In this document: positions 23,184 to 34,159 of the stretch, one piece after another | Position numbering within the stretch: the first letter of the stretch is position 1 | How the letters are laid out: each line of letters begins with the position of its first letter | DNA from: Eucalyptus grandis | Taxonomy: Eukaryota; Streptophyta; Magnoliopsida; Myrtales; Myrtaceae | Assembly (NCBI RefSeq): GCF_016545825.1 | Contig: NC_052622.1 | Span: 8,065,001-8,129,000 of the forward strand | Reading direction: 5' to 3' | DNA: 64,000 bases | Made by a program: the position numbers and the translations under genes | Notes under the pieces: generated by a model | Database searches by the model: none | The model's input: the letters and a program-made list of their open reading frames with translations, nothing else | Told to the model about the DNA's origin: nothing

Positions 23184-24869
23184 GTAATTTTGTTAATATA
23201 AGTAGTTTGACGTAGCTCAGTAGCTAAGTCAACTCAACATTATTTGACCTAAATGATGTTGTCTTACTCATGTTTGCCCCAAATTAACAAATTGGGAACA
23301 AAATAAATCTCTTCTTCTAACCCTAAACTCATATCCAAGAATTTGGAGCAATATTGCCATATGAAACTTGCAATGGAAAGCAAGAACGGGAAAAGCAACT
23401 CAAGATTGTGTCGACCAATTGAAGATGAAGGTGAACATTATTGCAATTGTGGGCTTAAAAGTCAAGTATAGACAACACTTCAACCGTAGATACCCATTTT
23501 GAAGCTTCAACCTTTCGTACCCACCTTTAGGTTTTTCCTCTTTTTCCTCACGTCATTCAATTTTTTCATTGCAAGTTGATGATTTCTTTTGAAAAGTATG
23601 TTGTGCTTTTTAATTTTGTGGGTATCTTATAAATTCGTGATGCTCAATCTTCAGATTGTGTTGGAATTGATTCTTTTACGTGGGAAGAAGAGAACTAGGA
23701 TTTTTATGACGACAAAAATGTAAATAGCAATTCATAAGTTTTGCGAATCGTAGCCACGATGAAAGCAGCTCGTGTGAAGCTAATGTGACCCATTTTGCGC
23801 TTTTAGTGATAGTCCTTCTAGCACCAAATCATAATTCTTTCCCTCTAAGCTCTCACCTTTTCCCGTGCTTCACACTGTCTACAGTGTGGAGAGAGAGAGA
23901 GAGAGAGATTTCTTCATTTACAAGAGCCCTCGTTTTGTCAAGAAGAGCCAAATCATTGCCACGTCGAACCCCTTTTTTTATCATAAGAAAAGCTACATAA
24001 GAATGAAAATTTTATTAAAAAATTCATTTGAGATGGATTGCCGGAATTTATTATCGAAGGCACTTAATTGATTATTCTTTACTGATGTGGCGCTCAAGTG
24101 AACTTTTGAAAAGTTTTGACACTGAAGTCAACGATATAAAAAATTATGGCACTTCTAATATCTTTTTTTTAATTATTAAAAGTAGAAACTTATTTCGAGT
24201 TGTAAAGGTTGATTTTCGTGTTTGTTTTCCTAATTTACAAATTCAATTAACAAAGTAAGAAACACAAAAGCTTGAAAGATGTATCTAAATAGGAACAAGG
24301 TTTAGATTATAAGTACAGATTTCTCTAAATAAAATTTTTATCATTTTTAATTGTCCTTATGAAAGCACTTACTTTTAAATGGTAGGAATATCAACACGAT
24401 ACGGCTGTACATGAGCTTACTACTTTTACTATTATAAAAATCATAAGCCAAATTATATGTAAATAGAACTATCGTAACAAAGTTTGATTTGATTTTGTTA
24501 TGAAAAATTGAGGGTTTATAGTGAACAAAATTAAAGCTTAGGTCCTTACCAAAAAAAAAAAAAAATTAAAGCTTAGGGACTATATTAAACATTTAGAAAT
24601 AGTTTAAGTACCGTATTAAATGGATTTAAAATTCTAATAAGAATATTGCACATTGAGCCAAAGTATGGGGACTGTAATTGTCACTTTCTTAAATTGAAAT
24701 GTGGAATGATTTGTCCATAGCTACTAAACTTTAGTATGTGACAGTACTAGGAATGAAGGATGATCCTTTACATAATTACCAAAGCTTGCTACATAAGGGC
24801 TACGTAAATATCTGGCACGTGACTCCATTTTGCTTATTTGCTTTTAAGCTACGCAAAGGATTGGATCAG
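23184..24869. repeat. Block B copy of the ~1.1-kb repeat and following flank
   Basis: GAAACTTGCAATGG recurs at 23363 and the unit runs on to a GAGAGAGAGAGAG tract near 23887. It then continues exactly as the fourth unit of the left array does (GTCAAGAAGAGCCAAA at 23937 and 4848) and on to 24721 (CTACTAAACTTTAGTATGTG). No gene. Confidence 0.65.
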
Positions 24870-25095
24870 TTGAAGCGACTCAACGCTAAAAGGAATTATG
24901 TGCGAGAAATTATTCGCCACGAAGTTGAGCCCCTAATGTATTATAAAATGGCAACCGCAAGGTATGCCCAACTCGCGCTTTTGTTCATCTTTCTTTGTAT
25001 AAACGAGATGGGTGGGGAGTTGCAATTAGCGAACGCTTAACCGCTCTCGACATCGCATTTAGATCGTTGAAGAAGCAAATTTTCATATTGGAAGC
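24870..25095 (+). pseudogene. Decayed ankyrin exon 2 fragment, block B
   Basis: Readable pieces include AQLALLFIFLCINE and, after a stop, LTALDIAFRSLKKQIF. They correspond to the last ankyrin unit of exon 2 (AALVHLVLDKR ... AAVDLT). The TAA in GAACGCTTAACCGC breaks the frame. It is the equivalent of the remnants at 5745 and 63660. Confidence 0.55.
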
Positions 25096-25469
25096 TAATG
25101 TAGTTTTTTTTTTTTAATGATTAAAATTTCCTTTTTTTTTTAATGTTAATCCTTTTCGATCTTGATGCTGGATTACACACTTTTCATTATATTCTTTCTT
25201 AATCGGTTCACTTTTTAATCAATAATGTTACTAACATATCAATATAATAGTTTTTATTTCCTACTGCATTAAATTTAAGACTACCATTCTTTCGCCAATG
25301 AGCTCAAAGTGTCCTTTCTTTTCGCTCCTTTTGGCTTCCGCACCCCACTGGTTGATCGGGCTGATTTGAATTTGCACTTTGCACGACATCGCCCGTGAGC
25401 GGCGATAGATGCACGGAGCGACCGATCTCTGGCCCAACGAAATAGGAGGAAGTAAAGGCCCTGCTAAAA

Positions 25470-25559
25470 ATGCGCCCAGTGGCGGCAACACTTGTGACCA
25501 CGGTGACTTTCTCAGCCGATTTCACCATTCTGGGACTCGAATTTGAGCTCACGAATTAA
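25470..25559 (+). pseudogene. PGG-domain fragment, block B
   Basis: A short open piece reads VAATLVTTVTFSADFTILG. It matches the PGG core of genes A and C (VATLVTTVTFAAGFTVPGG), with PGG itself changed to ILG. It stops after a further 7 residues. The preceding sequence (CTCTGGCCCAACGAAATAGG) aligns with 52278, where an even more decayed PGG piece follows. The flanking splice site and all four membrane segments beyond the first are lost. Confidence 0.7.
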
Positions 25560-28185
25560 ACTAATACGAAGTCCTGTTATGTGATATAATTTAGGAACGT
25601 CTTCATTGGACTTTTGGCTGACCGAACATACGAAGTAACAATATATCCTTGTTGGATTTTTAGTTTGGGTCGGCAAAAAGGAAAAAAAAATCCTGTTCTG
25701 GATACAAATATCATATACAAGAGATGGTTTTTCGTTTTAGCATGTAAGAGCAAATAAGAGGAGTGTTAGTATGTTCTCTCTGAGTTTTCTGACTGAGTTC
25801 TTTAATGAGAGATGGTCAGAAAACACTTATGAATAACCTATAAAGTTTACTAGCAAGTCAATTGTTTTTTAACAATTTGTGTCTGTATGGCCCCACGACA
25901 CCGAAATTTGGGCGATCCAATTCATTTGTTGCATTAACAAATTGGAGATTAATTTTTAACCCCTAAACAAAAATATTAAAATTAATTTGCATAACATACA
26001 GTTTTAGGAGCATTTATTATTTTATTTATCTATATTTTTATTATTATTGCGTTTACATTGGACTGGTGGCGGAGGAGTTTTAATCCGATGGCCGAAAATC
26101 AATTGTCAAGAATGACAAGTCAGAATATTGATATATTTCGGAAAAGACTCATATTATTCTTCCTATATTCAATGATATGGTGGTGGATCTTTCATATATT
26201 CATGCAATATATGGAAAATAAAGGTAGCAAAAAATAAAAGGAAGGTGCGCTAAGGCATTATCGGTCGACATGGGGCATATATTTGGTGATATTCAATAAG
26301 TATCAATGTAAGGAAAGAATTATTACGGGAGGAATGCATGATTCCCTAGATATATTTCGCAATATATTTCTTTCCTTCCCTTGCCGTCCTCATCTATAAA
26401 AAGAGAGAGGCCACACGTATTGATAGACGGATTGAGTCAGCAAAATCTTTTTCAGAGCACACGATAGAGAGACACACTTGAGAGAGAGAGAGCTGAACGA
26501 GTCACGGTCTAAACCCCTTCACGGCCGTGACTTTGCCAAGTTCATGGCCACGCCTCGACGCGAACCCTGCTGCCGGTCGTCCACTGCACTGACGACGATC
26601 ACTCGCCAACGAGCCCCTCGTGCCAACGAAGACGATCGAGAAGACTTCGCTGGATTACTTCAAAGGAAAGCCCACGACAATCAGATTTCGTGGCCTTCAC
26701 AAGGATCCACTTGGCGGCACTTGGAAATCAACAAGGAATGAGGGAGAGAAAAATATATATTGCTGAACAATAGCAAAATTCTCACCCAATAATTTCTGGG
26801 CACATCTGCTCTTGCACTTCGATACTCGAAATCTCCGCAATCTGCAGCGAACTCAAACAATTTTGCAACGCTAGTCCATCTCTGTCTGACATGTATTGAC
26901 AGTTCAGCCGCGCTTGACGATTTTCTTACAGATTTTCCAGGTTTTCCTCGACCGTGCGCCACAAGCAGTCAAGTTGAACCGAGGTGACTCCCCGGGGCCA
27001 CTGGCCACCTGTGAGCCACGTACCACCATCGTCACCACTCGCCACCGCGAATCGCCGCTAGTCATTTGCTGCCGTGTTGCTGCATGGTTGCAATCCCGGT
27101 CCGAATGCGTTCAAATTTGAAAATAATATTCTCAAATTAGTTAACATGCACATTTCTAGTATATTTACAACATTTTACTTATATTATGCAATTGTTTGAT
27201 ATATTCTATTAGATGTTAGAATATTCTGTTAATATTTACTTAAATAATATAATTCACAAAAATCCTAAGATACCCCCTCAAGTTAGGAAATTTTTCTAAT
27301 TTAACAACATACATGAGATACGATGATTGGGGTACGGATAATCTTTCATCCTATCCATAACTATTTGGATACGATCGTTGATTACCCATTTCCAAATTTG
27401 AACGGATAACCTTCCATCAATATCCATAACCACTTGGATATGATCGTTGATTTATTTCATGTCCTTATTGAGATATATAACGTAAAATTATGGATTGCAT
27501 TATTTGATTGCTTTCCTTAAAAAAAGAAAACCCAATAAATATCTTTGAATTAAATTAGATTCTTGCTAGAATATTGCTTGTTTTAGACTAGATTACATGT
27601 TTAGATTAGGCATCTTATTTATTCCGGTTTTTTTTTTTAAATAAAAAAGTCAAAAACATTAATTTAGGATATTAGAATCTCTTTTCATTAATTTAAATTG
27701 CATGTTCAATTATTAGGCAATGTTAATTTCGAATTTTATAAAAAGAAAAGAAAACATAAAAGATATCATGCATGTGTCACATAAAATTAGGTCATCCCTT
27801 GAACTTCATTTAGTCATTGCATGGTTAGGATCATTTCAATGTGCAACATGTTAGGATAGTTTCATTTAATATTTATCCGTCATTAGATTATGTCATTTAA
27901 TTAATATTGCTTGACACATATATAGTTTTCATATTAGGTTTATTTTAATTGTATGTTGCATGTCATGTTAGTATAGTACATTTTTACAAATCATTGCATC
28001 GCATTGCACATATATTAGGTTTCATTTTATAAGAAAAATTTTAAAATATTGAGTGACAGCGTGTTAATTAGAAATCATATTTAGGACTATTGATGTGAAT
28101 TCTGAGTTAATATTGCAGATGCTTGTAATTTATTTATTATTTTATTAGGTGTTAAATTGGTAGATTACATACTCGTATGGTCACC
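25560..28185. other. Unassigned region, partly retroelement-like
   Basis: No confident gene. A TATA-like TATAAAAAG at 26395 is followed by GA-rich leader-like sequence and a GC-rich stretch to about 27120. That stretch includes open frames of 87 codons (26478-26741, plus) and 93 codons (26681-26962, minus) without known domains. At 27281-27296 the minus strand reads AACTTGAGGGGGTATC, like a copia polypurine tract. The sequence resembles pieces of LTRs in different orientations. At 27342-27452 a ~45-base motif (CCATAAC(T/C)A(T/C)TTGGATA) is repeated directly. The rest, 27460-28185, is AT-rich with nothing recognisable. Confidence 0.35.
26395..26403 (+). promoter_or_regulatory. TATA-like box of an unassigned (LTR-like) sequence
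   Basis: CTATAAAAAGAGAGAGG sits after an AT-rich, U3-like stretch and before a leader with GAGAGA runs. This is the layout of an LTR U3/R junction. No termini or target duplication were found to prove it. Confidence 0.3.
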
Positions 28186-29046
28186 TAGGGGTGAGCATTA
28201 GTCCAGGGTCAACCCTAGACCGAACTTGGACCAACCCAACCCTGTCGATCCTGGTCCCAAGGAGACTAGGTCGGTCCTTGGTCATAGAGTTCCTAGACTA
28301 GCACTGTACAAGTCGGTCATCGGTCCTGAGAGTTCTAGGTCGGTCTAACCCGGACCAACCTTGATTATATATATAATATTATTTATATTTTTTTTTATAT
28401 AGAGAAAACCTTAAAATAAACGACATCAACAACATTAAACAACTGAGTTCAAGTAATTTTACATTATTATTTAATAACTTAGGTTTTTAATGTCTTTTAC
28501 GGTGTCAATAATCATAATTTGCGAACGAGGAAAATATTTTTGTAAGGAATCCTCACGGTGTCCAAAAAGGCACCTTATGGCATCTTCCTAGAGTATTCAT
28601 TCTCTTTTGTCTTATTTATTCTTTTAGCCTTCAATTTGCCAAAATCGAAAGAAACAACTTCTCCGCTTGTTACTCAACACTCGCCTCGCTCGCTTTGGGT
28701 CACTTGTGCCACTCACCACTCAATGCTCGCTTGGCTTGTTGCTCCCCGCTTGACATTCGATGCTCGTTCTATTCAACGCTCACCCCACTTGACCCTCACC
28801 ACTTGCCTTTCTTAGTTGACCTCGCTCATTATCGAACCCATTGGGTCAATACAATCCCCGGTTGCCCTTTCAAGGAGAACAAAAAATAAAATAAAAAATT
28901 ATTGGTTGGTCCTAGGTTGACCTCGAAACCGGACCGAACACATTGAGTCACTATGGTTCTCAATTACTTTTTTAAGGAGTACAAAAAATGAAATAAAAAA
29001 TTATTGGTTGGTCTCGAGTTGGCCCTGAAATCGGACCGAACCCATT
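28186..29046. mobile_element. TIR element (TAGGGGTGAGC family), left end intact, right end lost
   Basis: It starts TAGGGGTGAGCATTAG and continues through GGTCAACC / CCGACC-type repeats, an AT-rich patch, and a CTCGC-rich stretch. It stops abruptly where the ankyrin fragment begins (GAGAAGCTACTTCC). A second copy starts at 29725 and a right end (GCTCACCCTTA) occurs at 31327. The family is probably hAT-like or another TIR class; no transposase is visible. Confidence 0.55.
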
Positions 29047-29355
29047 GAGAAGCTACTTCCGATATCAGCTCCGTATAACAGGCAAGGACAAGCCATTCTT
29101 CATTTGGCAGCAAAATATGGAAGAACTCAAGTAGTGAGATATGTACTTAGACATCCAAAACTGTGGATCATGATGCACGATAGAGATGATGCTGGAAATA
29201 CACCTTTACACTTGGCAGTGAAGTATTCACAACCTGCTGCTTTGATTCCTTTTGTGCTGGATAAAAGAATTAATCCCACCCGTGTTGACCACGAAAGCTT
29301 GATTGCTCTGACCATTGCTCGAAATCTCTCCATAAGGGAGCCTACATTACGTAAG
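29047..29355 (+). pseudogene. Ankyrin exon 2 fragment, block B (103 open codons)
   Basis: It opens in frame from EKLLPISAPYNRQGQAILHL and reads through units AKYGRTQVVRYVLRHP and AGNTPLHLAVKYSQPAALIPF to PTLRK, then donor GTAGGT at 29356. It matches the 3' two thirds of exon 2 in genes A and C with no stop or frameshift, so it is the best-preserved fragment in the window. Exon 1 and the first part of exon 2 are replaced by a transposon, and no exon 3 follows. It cannot encode a membrane protein. Confidence 0.8.
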
Positions 29356-29724
29356 GTAGGTAACATGAAGAGTCACTATTTTATTTATCGACGTGCTGGA
29401 AATTTCCATGGACTAATAGCTTGATTAAGCACAGATCTCGTAGACAACCAGTTAATAGCATTGTTGAAGCATTGATCAATTTTCTAGGATGGCTGAGACT
29501 CCGGTAGGGTTAACGTTCTGCAAATGTCTACTATAGTCTTAATAGGAGCTAGTTAAAGCTTGTGGCCATGAATATGTCCATGGGTGGAAACAAGTTAAAC
29601 ATCTTCAAGAAATGCATAGATAAATAGTTATATATCTTGATTAATTAAGCCTATAAATACGGTCATGTATAGAAGCGGGGAGTTGTGTTGCATTTTTTTT
29701 CCCCAAAAAGCCAAGGGTCAATGT
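29356..29724 (+). other. Intron 2 relic behind the block B ankyrin fragment
   Basis: It aligns with gene A intron 2 (ATCAATTTTCTAG(G/A)AT, CATGAATATGTCC, AGCCTATAAATA) up to AAGCCAAGGGTCAATG. There the second TIR element begins, so the rest of the intron and exon 3 are lost. Confidence 0.7.
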
Positions 29725-30454
29725 TAGGGGTGAGCATCGGTCCAAGGTCAACCATGGACCGACCCTAGACCGGCCTAACCCTGCTGGTCCTAGTCCGGTT
29801 CCTAAGGAGATTGGGTTAGTCCTTAGTCCTAGAATTCTTGAACCAGCACTGTGCAGGTCAGTCATCGGTCTTGAGAGTTTCGGGTCGATCCAACCCAAAC
29901 CGATCCTAACTATATATATAATATTATATGTAATTTTTTTTTAATATAGAGAAAACCTTAAAATAAATGACGTCAACAATATTAAACAGCTCTTTAGCTC
30001 TTTAGTGAGGAGGTCAAGTAATTTTATATTATTCTTTAATAACTTAGATTTTAAATGTCTTTCACGACGTCAATAGTCATAATTTACAAAGAAGGAAAAT
30101 GTTTTTGTGAGGAGTCCTCATGGCATCCAAAAAGGCACCTTATGTCATCATTCTCTAGTATTCATTCTCTTCTGTATTATTTGTCATCTTAATTTCCATT
30201 TGCTAAAATCGAAAAAAAAACAACTTCTTTGCTTGCCACTCGACACTCGCCTTGCTCGCTTTGGGTCACTTGTGCCGCTTGCCGCTTGATGCTCACTTGG
30301 TTTGTTGCCCCTCACTCGACATTCAATGCTCATTCTATTCGACACTCACCCCACTTGACCTCATCACTTGCCTTTCTTAGCTGATCTTGCTCATCATCGA
30401 ACTCATTAGGTCGGTACGGTCCTCGGTTGCCCTTTCAAGAAGTACAAAATATAC
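29725..30454. mobile_element. TIR element (TAGGGGTGAGC family), second copy, left part
   Basis: The left end TAGGGGTGAGCATCGGTCC is intact, and the order of motifs follows the copy at 28186: GGTCAACC, CATCGGTC, an AT-rich patch, GCTCGCTTTGGGTCACTTG. It breaks off after CCCTTTCAAGAAGTACAAAA, where an LTR fragment is joined. Confidence 0.55.
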
Positions 30455-30922
30455 AGAACTTTCAATTTCTGAAATCGGATTTAATTTTGCAGTTAATTTC
30501 GATCTTGTGTGATTTTAGCGTGACCTAAATTACCGGGTAGCTTTTAGGAATTTTTGATGCAATTGACCCGTGGTTGATTATTTTCAAGCCACATTGTACA
30601 TGTTCGAGACATTGGCGACTCTCGGTTGTTGTGAAAATCTCGAGTTTTCAAATACTGGCATAAGGTACGAAAATGACAGAAAAATTGGTCTAGTGCCGTT
30701 CGACATAAATTTTGCAATTAGGTGGAATCACCATACACTAATCACATACCTCTATTTTGAATCAACCTATCTCCAGTCTCTGATCGATTTTGATGGTGCC
30801 GTAATGACCCTTGTAGACTAGTACAGTTGAGAAGTCGATTCTGAGTCGAATTCTCAAGGTTATTGCGTTAAAATCCCTCAACGGCATCTCATTGAAATCA
30901 AACTCAAAAATCAGGATGCCAA
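30455..30922 (-). mobile_element. Diverged fragment of the Tekay-like LTR, reversed
   Basis: Read on the minus strand it matches the first ~530 bases of the LTR at 38197. Shared blocks (plus-strand form) are GAACTTTC(A/G)ATTTCTGAAATC, ACCGGGTAG(C/T)TTT, GACACATTGGCGACTCTC-like GAGACATTGGCGACTCTC, GTGAAAATCTCGAG and TCGAATTCTCAAG. It ends ATCAGGATGCC, the counterpart of the LTR start TGTGACATCC. It is much more diverged than the two LTRs at 38-50 kb are from each other, so it is an older copy of the family. Confidence 0.7.
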
Positions 30923-31327
30923 ATATGTCTTCTTTATCATCTTAGTATTCAATTTGCCAAAATCAAAAGAACTCGTTGCTCGACACTTGCCTCCCTCGCT
31001 TCTAGTCGCTTGCACCATTCACCGCTCGACACTTGCCCCACTTGCACTTGCCACTTGCCTCTCTTTGTTAACCTCGCTTGTCACCGAACCCATTGAGTCA
31101 GTTCGGTCCTCAGTTGCATTTTCAGGAAGTACAAAAAATGAAACAAAAAAATTATCGATCGGTCTTAGGTTGACCTTGGAACCGGACCAAATCCATTGGA
31201 TCAGACCGGTCCTTGGTCCTAGGCTTAATAGGATTGGTCCTTGATCTCAAAAATTGAGGACCGACATTGTGGGTTAGTCATAGGATTAAGGGGTGGACCA
31301 GCTCAACTCGAACCATGCTCACCCTTA
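30923..31327. mobile_element. TIR element (TAGGGGTGAGC family), right part
   Basis: It repeats the CAATTTGCCAAAATCAAAAGA and CTCGC-rich part already present near 28620 and 30190. It then continues to a right end ACCATGCTCACCCTTA that is inverted relative to the left end TAGGGGTGAGCAT. With 29725-30454 it may be one element split by the LTR fragment, but part of the sequence is present on both sides, so it could also be two copies. Confidence 0.5.
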
Positions 31328-31511
31328 GTTTTGACCTGAAGCTTGGCTTATAGGTGAATTGATTTCCTCGTTATTTGACATGTTATCAAAAGGAGGGTTT
31401 TGAATTCTTACCCGGGGTTCTGATTTGTTATGCAAAATCAAGATCGCAACAACAAAGTAGAAATAGGACTGGAGCAATTCAAGGATCACGGAAGCTAGGC
31501 TAGGAAAAGTT

Positions 31512-31770
31512 GCTCTTATACCATGAAAGAAAGCAAGAAGCTAAAGACAAGGAGAATGAAAAGAGAGAAAATGTGGGGAACTTTTGTTTGTATTTTTGTA
31601 TTGCTTACAGACTCAATGTACATGTTCCATATTATAGTACAAAATGCATATAAGAAAAAGACAACAATATAATCAACAAATCAGATCCAATATTAAATTG
31701 ATCTCGATTGATTCAATATATCAATCTCAATCTAAATAATATCTGGAAGATTCACGTGTATCTTCCAACA
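31512..31770 (-). mobile_element. Ty1/copia-type LTR with primer-binding site, minus strand
   Basis: On the minus strand an LTR-like 247-base stretch runs TGTTGGAAGATACACG ... TTCTTTCA (31770 to 31524). It is followed directly by TGGTATAAGAGC (31523-31512), a variant of the initiator tRNA-Met primer site TGGTATCAGAGC. A CTGTAAGCAATAC stretch typical of copia leaders lies inside. The internal region beyond the site runs only to about 31400 before it fades, and no second LTR was found. Confidence 0.5.
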
Positions 31771-33690
31771 AAGATCAGCAAAAGAAAAAGAAAAACAATG
31801 ATTATTTGAGTAAAAGTAAATGATAAATCCCATTTTATACCGGGATATGTTCCAATATTCGAGTCGATTAATTTCAACCAATGAAATATGTTCACCCATG
31901 TGCATTTTAAATGAAGGCTCTCTCCAGCTTAGCAACCAAGGCCAAAGCTACTATCACTGAGACTTGATGTATTTTTGAAGCACGGAATTCATGTTCTTAG
32001 ATTAAATCACAAATTAATCAACTAATGCTTTATGAGTTAATTAATGGTAGAGTAGATGGAAGTGGGAAGCCATGAGATGAGAGTCATAAAAGTTATAGTA
32101 GATTAGTTTATCGCAATTTAATCAATCAAACCAATTTGACATAGATTCCAAATTATTCATCGAACCATATGATGAAAAAGCTAACTTTCCCCCGTAAATC
32201 AAACAATTTCTTAAAAGGAAAAAATTCGATAACTTCATGATCTCGACTGTTCTTAATTTGAAAATAGGTACACGTGTTTTCCAAAGCATAATGATTTTCT
32301 GGATTATTCCTGTTGCTCTTGAGGTTATTATGTTTCTATCCTAATAAAGCTAAAATATCCACGTTCATTGTCTGTTGTCCCATTTGTGATTTCCCCTATT
32401 CTTATTTAAGTTTTTAATTATTTCGGCTTGATTTCTGCATTTTGCTTCTTATCGAAGAGAAGAAAGAAGGGGCTTCAATCGGGTGGAGGCAATTAGGTTG
32501 GGCCACCTCCGTACTCGTGCAAGAGCCCACCCGAGCTTGTTCAAGCAGTGACTCCTCGCAGATTAGATGATGCCACGTGGCTAGCCTCCCGCTGACCACA
32601 TGGAAGTGGGACGTTGTGCATGATGGCGTAATTTATTATACGGACTTTCATGCACTTTTTTAATTATTTAAGTTTGACGATGTAATCTAAATCTTTTATA
32701 AAATTCCAATACAATTGTTTCGATTCATTTTAGTTGGAAAAGTTTTACGTGGCAATCCTGTCATCGTTGGCGGGCCTCCATGACATGGCCGGTGGCCCAA
32801 CGTCTAGGGTGGACAAATTTACTCGACGTCATTCTGAGTAAATTTTCTGAATTTTCTATTTTTTTTTTCATTTTTCTTTGCGATGAATCATCTCCTTCTT
32901 CCTATCTTCACGGTTCATCATCTGCTAATTTTTTGCTTCGATATTTCATCACCCCGCTCTATTTGCCGTTCAGGTCGGGCGGCTCCCAATTCACAGCAAG
33001 CTAAGGATCTTAAGCTCTGCCGCGTCGTCAAGCTCGAGTTCAAGATCTAGAGGGCTTGACATATGTTGCGGCAACGAAATCTGGAGGGCTTGAGCTCCGT
33101 CGCGACATTGAGCTGGAGCCCCGAGTCTGATGGCTTTGACCGTCAATTCGGACAGTGTTGCCTCTTAGCTATTCGCGTTCTCCCTGTAACGAGACTTGTA
33201 GAGTTCTGCAACAAAGTGAATATTCGATTCCGCCGCCATGAAGATGTGTTCACATCATTCTATGAAACCTGCAGTCCGGGATGAACTTGATGGGTGTTCT
33301 AAGACCACAACTTTTGTGAATATAAACGATTGACGAATCGACTTCTTAATCTGGCTTCGGAGGGATAGTGAAAGGATCCTGCTCGCAGTCCAATGAAACA
33401 CTAAATCGAATGGCCTGAACATGCTTTTCATATGTGTTGCTATTTTGTGATGATAGGGGTCGTATTATGTGTTCCATCGAATTAACATTGGCAATTGTCA
33501 CCAAATTTCTATGCATATAAATGAGTTTGGTGTTTTGTTCATGTTGATGTATAATCTAGGGAGCGGCAGACGCTGAAATCTAGTCAGGACGGAGCTAAAA
33601 AGGAGTTGCAATACGTAACTCTAGGAGAGGGGAAATTGTAGAAAAGTGACTAGATATGTAGTTCTCCTCCTCCGACCTCTGTTTTTACTT
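31771..33690. other. Block B intergenic DNA, no gene
   Basis: 31960-32620 is a diverged copy of 18660-19560 and 20640-21430 (TTTATGAGTTAATTAATGG, GATGATGCCACGTGGCTAGC). 32640-33560 is unlike anything else in the window. It has a CT-rich patch and a moderately GC-rich patch (32990-33290) with frames of about 73 codons, but no domain or splice pattern I recognise. Confidence 0.5.
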
Positions 33691-33699
33691 CAATGTTGT

Positions 33700-34080
33700 T
33701 TGGTATTGACTTGTCAAATGGAACTCTAATGTTATCTTTGATAGTTTTGCCTAATGTAGGTCTCCAGTAAACATGCTTCCCAACGAGGTGTTTACCGTCT
33801 CAACCCAAAAATGCCTAGGGATTTTCTATCTCTTGCAAGGTCCTATTTTTCCTCTCAACAACACCATTTTGTTACGGTGTATAAGGAGATTGTGCTCCAT
33901 GTACTCATCACAAAATGATTTAAATTCATGATTGCTTCTAATGCATGAAATGCCAAGCCCATTCTCATTTTGGACTTTCTTAGCAAGCTTAGTAAGCTTA
34001 GCAAATGCATGCAAAGCATTATTCTTATGAGGTAGGGGAAAAAAACACCCAAGCAAATCTAGAATGACTTTATAACATGT
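33700..34080 (-). mobile_element. Ty1/copia integrase fragment
   Basis: The minus strand reads HKNNALHAFAKLTKLAKKVQ, then NGLGISCIRSNHEF, FCDEYMEHNLL and HRNKMVLLRGKIGPCK. This follows the copia integrase core (KLAKKVQNEKG, RSDHGxEF, FCxxxGIxHxFSAPRTPQQNGVVERKNR) with at least one frameshift around the PQQNG region. No flanking pol domains remain in frame. The TRIM-like element lies just downstream in plus coordinates. Confidence 0.7.
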
Positions 34081-34159
34081 TCATACATTTTCTTATGCAA
34101 GCAGTCTCAAAGTGGAAATATAAACCTGCTTATAGATTAGATCTTTTTGCTTAAGATTA

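Noticed and set aside
32990..33290. Possible small gene (frames of about 73 codons in a moderately GC-rich patch)
   Set aside because: No domain, no splice pattern and no paralogue in the window; not enough to call a gene.
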